DNA of 64,000 nucleotides from Cytophagales bacterium (lineage in GTDB: Bacteria; Bacteroidota; Bacteroidia; Cytophagales; Cyclobacteriaceae), in the NCBI GenBank assembly GCA_003500135.1, contig DNTA01000310.1:1-64000 (forward strand), in the 5' to 3' direction. Of this stretch, positions 61,201 through 64,000 are shown in pieces (position 1 is the first letter of the stretch; each line of letters starts with the position of its first letter). A program made the translations under genes and the position numbers. The notes beneath the pieces are model-generated. The model was not told the DNA's origin. It was given only the letters and a program-made list of their open reading frames with translations, and ran no database searches.

Positions 61201-61295
61201 TTAGTCCGCCTGGTATATATATATATAAAATTCAATTGGAATTTAGTGATGGTCGTAGTAAAACTTTGGTTGGGGATGTTACATTAGTGAATTGA
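43281..61295 (+). CDS. Giant 6004-residue repetitive surface protein with T9SS type B C-terminus
   Basis: One uninterrupted frame of 18 kb starting at GTG 43281, with a signal-peptide-like N-terminus (GVLSLLLFQFSFVTLSFS). The body is a chain of dozens of Ig/PKD-like beta domains of about 80-100 residues, each usually opening with an ICDDGS, VCEG or FCE motif. Residues about 2360-5210 form higher-order repeats of about 470 residues. Near the end are two true PKD domains (YRWDFGDGIGTSTEREPTYT, FIWDFGDGTSSNLEEPEHIY, about 5735-5900), then a gliding-motility-type sorting domain (about 5905-6004: VPNAFSPDPSG, NRWGERIFES, GWDGYFRGQLSPPGIYIYKI). This predicts export by the type IX system and display on the surface, as for SprB. 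The role (adhesion, gliding, glycan binding) is inference. The next gene is its PorP/SprF-type partner. Confidence 0.9.
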   Translation: MAFSDLYRILNIGSRFRRGVLSLLLFQFSFVTLSFSKISVDLKDVEGNTIELAIESGNGDIRHCILPGGDEDLNFLTIQLEFSDGGTPLIVNSYRIDWGDGSPVSTITEHNSNSIEHVYPGTNNAGNPFYELEIMEINESSFSVSRNIQLDRASFLYPEDNNLGPYCGEEGQVTNVEIEFLAFNLSQNLEWEIDWGDGSTAEILTFDDFTGPDPTISHDYTYTLGTYQYFITLTPGNSLNPTCVTSASIAPLQVTFQEEIIPEISTLGNVVEICEDGANVTFQRATSNPPDNIAGSDEIRWTIQNGATTLLEIPYAPLNAQPAATQGSYTGINTEFTYQFLSSEINSGDVVMVTLFEKNACNEVSETYTINVRSLPEINNITTIPDTVTCQTESITIDWDTEANTTYEYLIRDQSSPDPVPGEINNAVSPPFFFSQVTGDYTYWIKATNNAGCNLIEEVDLSVLQDADPVLDIAPVEECGSVTFTVGSNSSNVPAGSTYRYEYSTTNDFSSDVNLIGSTTGATQTFTTTVSNDDSNAETDYFVRLSITTPQGCEYIDDDLNQRITTKYQPKSTPDFEIIAKRVNGVAVDVADQKTFEFCEGDEVTFEALGGSTFGSQFTWSIDGSPEPTSPNTEFTYTVSSNFDLSVSEILDGCTTLTPPVEAVLVNPTPIITVIDQTGNLAFCEDGSTSVTLSATGTDVGQFEWYRFNSGSGLYENTGITGADLTLNEVSKSGVYKVRGTANGCEGELYPAGSGITIEIQPIPLAPDISESGVLEFCESLTNSVELTATQNGGIPLDRIEWWRVGSPDALIETDNNTTNSPDFSSALSSDRLNEFEESGDYYAIAYGTGADECSVVSSMRTVNIKESPDRPGIIPLTNTSICEGSGDVQLQADPATSTSYRWFKENGATDIEITTQTTAVLTLNTNAEGGDYYVIAVGGDGCESTPSTSISVEIDLNPPTPDTPIEVSDKNSKCANESNSIILETNYLGPGTEYRWYKNTVNDPGTATPFNVSFNNPPSVNVTEELVLGDNYFFVQAENQSTECTSSISNSILITLFPEPSQPTISIAGDPEVCAPVAITLDVDEVFTTETYDWYVDGDFLVNTADPELIYNTPGNNQEISVVRISDDGCASSSSEIETISIYALPEDRVVTLTDIDGLICEGSSATILVENSQNNVDYILKEGASVITTVAGAGGDINLNTPLLSTGSYTYTVEASTQTTPACLKVMESSPGNPYSFTVDVAAAPSNVTFSTLTPEVCVNSQAELNVSISGGTAPYTVTYITDLNPTEVIVSSPVADFDITSAPLTNSSIFEIISITDDAGCDYDVSGIAKPVVTVDNPTSITVMPAGPVCYNNDGEVSFEVIGGIGDYTVKFNVNSGPELTVSGPSPLVYGDQPGETALDNLTADATINLISATTSNGCNIPPVAGSAVLQVQDPRFDLTSNLLEGCSYEDFALTVNVSDGDGPYDLIIENNRGLPPINRPGYNNGTPIPVNEIPDSTQTIDFTVSSMVDNGAGCSVRMNTSGDVNIQVNEQPIIPSISITPDPAESCIGETVTLTTIDTEPGYTYEWVDASDNSTVQNDPSPDLVLSGVQNKSYRLRLISSVGCVGELSTAQNVIIYDLPPKPQITDLSGTPLSDQVVCDDENLVIYSTTAQADQYKWFRDGVEVGNGQNYAPVLSGNFTVETISVNNCVSERSDVLNVVINPTPAQPNISVVTPGSGIPEICDDAADANTIVLESNNPGNLADSYEWFKVSDPGTVIAATKTLTLTDESEEGSYQVRIRTADNCLSIYSAPQAVLINPEPAKPNVVTSDPDNAICGDGSTITLTALPNPGIEKYIWYRNGFGEIQNGVSNELVLDNTDVTGDYYVIAEAAGPTFCQSLQSDPTTININPIPGTPSIVLASAADEICEDGSMISLEVQTPFPSDAEDFNWYKTTDLSTVVGTGNRLDLNSVEQSGDFVVTAVGVGPTFCDGNTSTAYSVTVNPLPAPPVINFTSSSGTLDICDNGGTSFVTLTATSPDGNAFDFDWFLDGNPFASGTSEITVNQQIQSGDYTAVGYGIDNTNCPSALSLATTVNIFEIPVAPLISGAASLCAGAENELYVIDNDVTGASFNWNIPAGVDLVIGGESSQSFVIVDLPTAGNYSISATQTLNGCESPVGGIDLNVLDPTVTDGINGPVEICENQTDIEYVVISPTPGSTYSWNVPNGASFSVISQSKISVDFGTAAQAGVSPFIEVVETNLAGCVSAPVNLPVTISELPTAVLSGDATVCFGKSTDLQIELSGAGPWELKYAANSGGPAVTNTISIPDAPTPHIYDLSVSPMVTTNYSLISVTDGSSNNCEAISVSGNAFVEVLPEPALNAGVNQSIAQGSFAALNPVVSGTYTNVQWTSDRPGDGSFNNANLLSPVFTPNVSATGDFLLTIELTDANGFCDPITDQLTITVNPAGTVDAGPDQTICDDGSIALLSATDPPTSGYTDILWESDRPGDGSFSNPLAANPQFQPNPGATGDFILTAKYQDNDGSDGFLPDTEDFLTITVNPLPEVSFDNVDDIIVCEGSGDVDLDLTLTGNGPWTVSYTYNSGSEQSFNVAAGNNNYTFTVPASALGDNVYTLTNITENNGEICDGNVVTGFESVKIIRRALPDVSITSSDVAICDDGSVATITVDLTGIGPWNLTYFDGTNSNVINNITTSSYSFDVSGIPGNTTTYSITNLVENNGASCSNTISGESVDVINNLRPTGVISIPPADATICEGSGTDLNVALTGSGPWEIVYTDGTNDFTFTSTDQNTSQLIPISPSVGSTNYTLTGIRDLTTMCVSVGADLTGNALITVKEGIQVDDLTDRTILQSTTTTFSANAIGDYTKVEWMSDRPGIFTSPGALSTDFTPSETGLYNITFTASDETAICTPPVAKSFVLTVVESADAIVDAGPDGESCQGQPILLAATVGSSYSDEPGDLITWSHDGTGTIGPDPADPTNPAKAEYTPDGAETGAVNFTVQVSDASGVAPDNQGEVTYTIFQTPNASIVSNNQIICNDGSSEATIVISMEGKGPWELTYSDGSTDFTIPVNTATYNLNVMGTPGTTTTYSLVSVSSTSLTNCVNNGLGTSVNITNRELPTAEFQDTTPITLCDDGSQASITLDLTGTGPWTLVWQDDFNAVENTTTINALPFNLNVSGVVGETVTYSIIRVTENNGVSCTNNDLGSLGLGLDIQVTKNRRPTASISGNPVICEIDGTESATLDVALTGVGPFELTYEVNSNQTVLSIPDINPNADPSDPFTVSFDVMPGSVGTFNYTLTEVVDLGVLPNCVSLPGDLSGVSQVTVKPKIIVDPLADRSMMEGGALNLSGTASGSYTKVEWTIDPDEGNFTPPNILNTSFQPLPSQVGAYTVMLTATDESGVCTTPGTSLFTLTINPSDDATLNAGLDETVCEGETINLDAEVGIAYTNEPGDVVTWSTPNGTGTLTQDAGDPSLATYVPDGNESSSVQFIISVEDASGIAEDKSDIVIYTIRPLPGAEFLSNDVSICEDGSIDLTVRFTGTAPWDFKYEKNGAEVVETGIATPTFNITANGSDGTSTYGITEVSNAFNSNGTERTCLVNISGEDVTVTALPLPIVAIVDDNPQIICDDGSNAVIELNITNGIAPWTMAYQEDGIEKTQNIPTANYSWSIPGASGETISYVITGIQDGSAQACRQDLTGLGLEVEITKNKRPTAVMSGTQTICEVDGTEAATLEVELTGYGPFDLTYELNSDLSTIEIPDINPSANPDDPFTTTFEVIPGSTGTFNYSIIGLTDKGVAPPCNSQAGDLSGSALVTVKPRIIVQPLTDRTILQGTDLNLNGVVSGSFTEVLWSIAPDEGLFTPDDNVNTTFTPDPAQTGTFIVTLTATDELSSICNADQQSFTLTINPTEDAVVDAGGPQTVCENENIDLSATIGAAYTDVSWSHNGTGSLVQYAGDPSRATYIPAAGETGIIQFTVEAEDENDIAPDKSDNVLVTINPLPDAEIISGNDIICDNGSTSTITVSLTGTGPWDIEYTDGTDNFTLLDITTPTYSFDVPGKVNEDVTYSLVQVTEKNGPSCVSVITGENVVITKRALPAATILDVDVTELCDDGSLATIAVEFSGNGPWNLTWKENISGVENLVPNITTSNYELKVPGVVGNPAIYSLVSVTENDGVTCSQNITDQDVDITKFNRPTGALSGDQTICEGGTADLDVSLTGTGPWEIIYQEGSVNQTYTANNAVDVIQVTPPVGTISYTLVSVTDLATGCVSVSGDLSGSALVTVKPEIEVQPLTDRTLLQGNTLNLSGTVNGAFTLLEWSIDPAEGSFIPANNLNTTYTPGADQVGNYTVYLKAFDDPSNICSMDEESFTLTINPSGDAVVDAGSPQTTCEDEKINLNATIGVAFTDVFWETNGSGTLVQDIGDPSLATYQPADGETGTIQFTVTASDLNGIAPTTSDNVPVTINKLPTAEITSPDRLICDDGSTTTITVSMTGAGPWDITYNDGTSDIPISDITTRNYDITVPGISGAVTYTLISVVEKNGAVCIGNIVNDNEVTVTTRELPTAKILSVDNSELCDDGSQATIQVELTGTGPWDLTWQDNVNGVNNLITDINSSPYDLVVPGIAGQTVTYSIVRVVEKNGVNCPVDITGQEVDITKNFRPTGVLTGSATICENGSTILGLTLTGTGPWDVIYTDGSNAFSETLNNADAELTVTPDVGATTFSLVNITDQGTGCTSVAGDLSGTPLLNVKSEITVTPLPDRNVLQGFSIDFVGEANGAYTLIEWESDRPGVFSSPNSLSTTFTPQGDQTGDYMITFRALDDPSNICSADETSFTLTITPTDDAVVFAGEDQTVCEGEVVDLKAIIGAVYTDISWTVISGAGSVIGDGVEPNNATYQPSGGETGIVQIRVTATDVNGVAPDKSDDLLITINPTPTVEIITGDRIICDDGSEATITLGLTGNGPWDVVYNDGLTDITITDITNPTHSFQVTGRAGETVNYTIVSVTSKDEANCAGGALGTGVNITRNNLPEAQITSGDVVLCNDGSTAEIVVALTGTGPWDLIWSDGVGSNFISGITSSPYSFFVPGIAGEDVTYSITGIFENDGTSCFSTVSDQEVIVSRNERPTAAISGSTTLCEGENALLDFQLTGVGPWEIEFSDGINTTDFITTVASFQQTYEVTPSVGFTNYSLINLIDLGTGCDSQTGDLTGTALVEVNPAITVDVGSDKTILANQSTLISAIAAGGFNDIEWTSTGNGTFSPDNLLNTTYSPEPEETGTFVIRLTARDLANVCTPEFDELTLNVIPIDAANVFAGTGYTICEGSLAPLNASIGSAYEEVTWSGGSGIFDNPNASLTTYTPASGELGNITLTITATDNDGIFAEKSDQIVIEVLQAPFIVAGDKQITCQGSAVHLNASLTGNNTDIQWTTDGIGSFSNSSGLTTFYIPTTDETGPVTMTVTANDPLSLCQAVSDELVVTFQQEISVTVSEELTLCQGSSVSLQPEVQGENVEYEWSSSGNGSFDDVNSKDVIHTPSEDEIGRFNLFITVSDPTGICEPVTNFFTINVLPKIEADYPELLEVCQGNSIRIDGNVVGTYSSLNWSTNSNGIFSDPVSATTTYTPDEEATGEHILTLSIEDGSGLCDQVEIQVAVDIKPEVVVYAGEDKSSIQREPVVLNDAIVSGDYSNLTWTSSGSGSFNDPNALNTTYQPGEDETGQIALQLTATDESGLCSSASDIVIIDIAPFTPIPEFEVNPDTPAEGCAPLRVSFNNNTEFGFELGYRWDFGDGIGTSTEREPTYTYIEPGVYTVKLTASNEIGTEASVVKEDMIIVHPDPVPLFELEEELVFYPSPVKIMNLSRGATEFIWDFGDGTSSNLEEPEHIYEQEGIYDITLTVKNEFGCEEKVTITGAVEVKEGGDVKVPNAFSPDPSGPSGGSVINGNPNNDIFIPVFEGVSKFNMQIFNRWGERIFESFDQKTGWDGYFRGQLSPPGIYIYKIQLEFSDGRSKTLVGDVTLVN
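50360..58900 (+). repeat. About six higher-order repeats of 1.39-1.47 kb inside the giant gene
   Basis: The landmark PLTDRTILQG (and variants) is encoded near 51797, 53262, 54736, 56130, 57520 and 58910, with a more diverged version near 50370. Each unit holds about five Ig-like domains in fixed order: the TDRTILQG domain, a DAVVDAGxxQTVCE domain, two LPxAEI...ICDDGS domains and an RPTxxxSGxxTICE domain. The later spacings (1394, 1390, 1390) are more uniform than the earlier ones, which suggests recent unit duplication or homogenisation at the right side. Confidence 0.8.
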
Positions 61296-61302
61296 TGAAA
61301 TT

Positions 61303-62349
61303 ATGGAGGTAAAAAAAGTACTCGTTATAATCTTTATATTGATCTCTGGGACCATTCATGCTCAAGATGCTTTGTTTACTCAATTTACAGCTATACCTAT
61401 GTATCTTAATCCAGGCTTAACCGGTTCAACCTTAGAATACAGAGCTTCCATGATCTCCAGAGTCCAATGGCCTGGGGCAGCTACTAAACCTTTTTTTACC
61501 AATGCGATAGGTTTTGATTATAATAATAACAACCTGAATAGCGGTTTTGGTGCATTGATTACAACTGATATGGCAGGGGAATCCAGATATAGATCTACCA
61601 CAGCTAACCTACTGTATTCATTTCGAATAGCAACGAAAAAAGGTTGGATAATAAGACCAGGACTTAATTTTGGGGTTGGCGTACGTGATATACAATTCGA
61701 TAATCTTGTGTTTGGAAATCAATTAAATCTCCGCGGTCAGAATGATCAAGTTATTACGGATGATACATATGTGGACGCCGATGAGAGAGTTAGTTATTTT
61801 GATTTTGGAACAGGAGCGGTAATGTATAATCAAAAGGTTTGGTTTGGAGGCGCTATATTTCATCTTAATCAACCTAATATTTCGATGGTGGAAGGTGACG
61901 ATCAATTACCACTTAGGTGGACTTTGCATGGGGGTATAACCTTTCCATTATATAATACAATGAGAAAAGATAAAACAATTCCTGAGTTGGCGCCGACTTT
62001 TCTATATCAAAACCAGGGTAAATTTGATCAATTAGATGTTGGTCTTTACGTATATTATGCGTCTTTTCAATTTGGTCTGTGGTATAGGGGCTTACCTGTT
62101 GCAGAAAAAGAATCGGCTTATTCTGATGCTTTGAGTTTCCTATTCGGATACAATTCTGAACAATTTGATTTTTCTTACAGCTATGATTTCATAACGGGAG
62201 ATCTAAGGGGTAATACTGGAGGGGCACACGAATTATCAGTTCGTTTTAAATTTTATGCGAATGCAAAAAGAAAACCTAGAAAAAGTGACTATAATGACAT
62301 TAACAAACCACCTCCTTTCTTAAAACAATCATTCGATAAAAAATATTAA
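61303..62349 (+). CDS. PorP/SprF family outer-membrane protein, T9SS partner
   Basis: The 348-residue protein has a signal peptide (to about 20, GTIHAQD) and the family head DALFTQFTAIPMYLNPGLTGS, followed by alternating beta strands of a barrel (FRIATKKGWIIRPGLNFGVG, FDFSYSYDFITGDLRGNTGG). PorP/SprF proteins hold type B cargo at the outer membrane; SprF with SprB is the studied case. It starts seven bases after the stop of the giant protein, so the two are one operon and very likely a cargo-anchor pair. No terminator was seen after it. Confidence 0.9.
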   Translation: MEVKKVLVIIFILISGTIHAQDALFTQFTAIPMYLNPGLTGSTLEYRASMISRVQWPGAATKPFFTNAIGFDYNNNNLNSGFGALITTDMAGESRYRSTTANLLYSFRIATKKGWIIRPGLNFGVGVRDIQFDNLVFGNQLNLRGQNDQVITDDTYVDADERVSYFDFGTGAVMYNQKVWFGGAIFHLNQPNISMVEGDDQLPLRWTLHGGITFPLYNTMRKDKTIPELAPTFLYQNQGKFDQLDVGLYVYYASFQFGLWYRGLPVAEKESAYSDALSFLFGYNSEQFDFSYSYDFITGDLRGNTGGAHELSVRFKFYANAKRKPRKSDYNDINKPPPFLKQSFDKKY

Positions 62350-62551
62350 TACCATGGAATTAATGATACATAAATTAATTCGCGCTAAAAATCACCGAAT
62401 ACACACAACTCAACCGCCCGATGCACTACTTCGGATTCGCTACCATTTTCAATTGCTCCCGGTCAAAATATTATAAAAATGCTGATTTGTTCCACTTATA
62501 CACCGAGTATCCAGCTTGAGCTAAAAAACACTCGCTATCATAACAATTATC
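62350..62551. other. Intergenic DNA between PorP/SprF gene and right direct repeat
   Basis: About 200 bases without an ORF, hairpin terminator or recognisable repeat. It has no similarity by eye to the DNA left of the first direct repeat, which marks the repeat boundary at 62552. Confidence 0.5.
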
Positions 62552-62808
62552 TTTAGTGAAGAAATTATTTATTACGGCAAACCTCTGTATTGCGTACTTT
62601 TAGCGCCACACAAACCCAATAAATCGTTATGAAGAAAACCTGGATTTTATCTATTGCAATTTTTTTATGCTTTTTTGCCTGTGAACAAAAGCAAGACCAA
62701 AGCAGTCAAAGCCAACAGAATGCTACTCCGCCCGATTCGCTGTTGGGTACTTTTTGGGATTACAGCCTGCCCATCGAGGAGCGGCTTGATCTATTAATTG
62801 ATACTTTA
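62552..62808 (+). repeat. Right direct repeat: leader and 5' end of the intact GH3 gene
   Basis: The 257-base partner of 42385-42646. It covers the leader (with GTATTGCGTACTTTTAGCG conserved in both copies, TACTTTTA being close to a Bacteroidota -7 element) and the first 60 codons of the GH3 gene. After GATACTTTA this copy runs on into the intact gene, whereas the left copy enters unrelated DNA. Confidence 0.9.
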
Positions 62809-64000
62809 TCGCTTGAAGAAAAGATGTCGCTCATGCTGTACAACAGCCCGGCGATAGAGCGGTTAGGCATACCGGCCTACAATTGGTGGAATGAGGCCTT
62901 GCACGGTGTGGCGCGCGCCGGAAAGGCTACAGTATTTCCACAAGCCATAGGCCTGGGCGCCACTTTCGATCCCAACCTGATCAATGAAGTGGCCACAGCC
63001 ATTTCTGACGAAGGAAGGGCCAAGTACAATGCGGCCTTGTCGATTGACAACCGCCTTCAGTACATGGGGGTGAGTTATTGGTCGCCAAATGTCAACATTT
63101 TCCGTGATCCGCGTTGGGGTCGCGGACATGAAACCTACGGCGAAGACCCGTTCCTTAGCGGTACCATCGGCAGTGCATTTGTCAGGGGTCTGCAAGGAGA
63201 TCATCCAAAATACCTCAAAGCGGCGGCTTGTGCCAAGCACTATGCCGTCCACAGTGGTCCGGAAGGGTTGCGACATGAGTTCAATGCCGTACCGCCACGA
63301 AAAGATTTTGCCGAAACGTATTTGCCGGCCTTTGAGATGTTGGTAAAAAACGCCGACGTGGAGGCCGTGATGTGTGCTTACAACCGGACGTATGGCCTTC
63401 CTTGTTGTGGAAGTGGACTTCTACTTCAGGACATTTTAAGAAACCGGTGGGGTTTTGATGGTCATATCGTATCTGACTGTTGGGCCCTGGTCGACTTTCA
63501 TGAAAACCATAAGATAACCGCTACGCCGGAAGAGTCAGCCGCTATGGCGCTTAAAGCCGGGGTGAATGTCAATTGCGGAACGGTATACCAGCACCTGATG
63601 GATGCCTTTGAGCAGGGGATGATCGACGAAGAAATGATTGACCGGGAGCTGCGCTATCTGATGCGAAGCCGTTTTAAACTCGGTATGTTCGATCCCCTGG
63701 AGATGAACCCATACAACGACATATCCCTGGATGTAATTGGCAGTGATGCCCATAAGGAAATGGCCCGCAAAGCCGCCCAAAAATCAATCGTATTGCTCAA
63801 AAATGATGGTGTGCTGCCATTGCGTAAAGATTTGAAGGACCTGCAGGTGGGGGTACATGGCAATGACGCCCAGGTAATGTATGGCAACTACTTCGGTCAA
63901 AGTGAAAATGCGGTCACCATTATGGAAGGAATTACAAGGAAAGTACACCCCGGAACGCGCATGGAGTTTCGGCAAGGGGTATTGCTTGACCGGCCCAACG
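62629..64000 (+). CDS. GH3 lipoprotein, beta-xylosidase/beta-glucosidase type, 3' end outside window
   Basis: The frame is open from ATG 62629 to the window edge (457 codons). It has a lipobox (CFFAC, Cys about 18), then GH3 motifs YNWWNEALHGVARAG, SPNVNIFRDPRWGRGHETYG, ACAKHYAVHSGPE and the nucleophile D283 in GHIVSDCWAL, followed by the start of the C-terminal GH3 domain (AAQKSIVLLKNDGVLPL). The WNEALHGVAR pattern is typical of the GH3 branch with beta-xylosidases, different from the two GH3 enzymes of the PUL. It may begin a second glycan locus to the right. Confidence 0.9.
   Translation, partial: MKKTWILSIAIFLCFFACEQKQDQSSQSQQNATPPDSLLGTFWDYSLPIEERLDLLIDTLSLEEKMSLMLYNSPAIERLGIPAYNWWNEALHGVARAGKATVFPQAIGLGATFDPNLINEVATAISDEGRAKYNAALSIDNRLQYMGVSYWSPNVNIFRDPRWGRGHETYGEDPFLSGTIGSAFVRGLQGDHPKYLKAAACAKHYAVHSGPEGLRHEFNAVPPRKDFAETYLPAFEMLVKNADVEAVMCAYNRTYGLPCCGSGLLLQDILRNRWGFDGHIVSDCWALVDFHENHKITATPEESAAMALKAGVNVNCGTVYQHLMDAFEQGMIDEEMIDRELRYLMRSRFKLGMFDPLEMNPYNDISLDVIGSDAHKEMARKAAQKSIVLLKNDGVLPLRKDLKDLQVGVHGNDAQVMYGNYFGQSENAVTIMEGITRKVHPGTRMEFRQGVLLDRPN

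Overview
The window looks like chromosomal DNA of a Bacteroidota bacterium, most likely a Cytophagales-type, probably marine, carbohydrate degrader. The evidence is a SusC/SusD pair with a long string of lipoprotein glycosidases, a 7TM-DISM sensor, PorP/SprF next to a giant protein with a gliding-motility (T9SS type B) C-terminus, AT-rich intergenic DNA and few Shine-Dalgarno sequences. No rRNA, tRNA, CRISPR array, complete insertion sequence or phage was seen.

Layout. 1-5.5 kb: end of a HEAT-like protein, a small secreted protein, a DUF502 membrane protein, then a compact lipid-transport ABC operon (MCE/MlaD protein, auxiliary lipoprotein, STAS-MlaE permease, MlaF ATPase) and a DUF1801 gene. 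5.6-9.9 kb: a Tat-exported molybdenum aldehyde oxidoreductase of PaoABC type (2Fe-2S, Moco and FAD/4Fe-4S subunits) with an unknown 74-residue Cys-rich protein at the end. 10-13.2 kb: a small membrane protein, a charged protein with an IF-2-N-like head, and a membrane sensor whose C-terminus is an IS1595-type transposase zinc ribbon plus helix-turn-helix. 13.5-34.7 kb: a polysaccharide utilisation locus (PUL): SusC (interrupted by one in-frame TAA), SusD, LamG lipoprotein, two GH144-type enzymes, a GH172-type enzyme, a sulfatase, two GH3, a GH2 and an esterase. The GH144 plus GH3 core points to a beta-1,2-glucan-like backbone; the other enzymes suggest a decorated or sulfated form. The sensor/DNA-binding fusion is divergent from SusC and is the only regulator beside the PUL.

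34.8-42 kb: an MpaB-type oxygenase, a peroxiredoxin-like protein, a Glu/Leu-type dehydrogenase, a small membrane-protein/winged-helix regulator operon and a TPR protein that share a palindromic upstream box, then an SLC12-like transporter. 42-62.8 kb: a segment bounded by roughly 260-bp direct repeats. The left repeat is a dead 5' fragment of the GH3 gene that is intact at the right end. Between them lie decayed DNA with inverted repeats, an 18-kb gene for a 6004-residue repetitive T9SS surface protein, and its PorP/SprF partner. 62.6 kb to the end: the GH3 gene, cut by the window edge.

Main points of interest: the sensor-transposase-domain fusion as a candidate PUL regulator; the repeat-bounded giant adhesin cassette; the nonsense codon in SusC; a homologous C-terminal module on the neighbouring GH172 and sulfatase; and the duplicated operator-like boxes at 38.0 and 38.9 kb. 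All family names come from reading the translations and recalling families; no database search was run.
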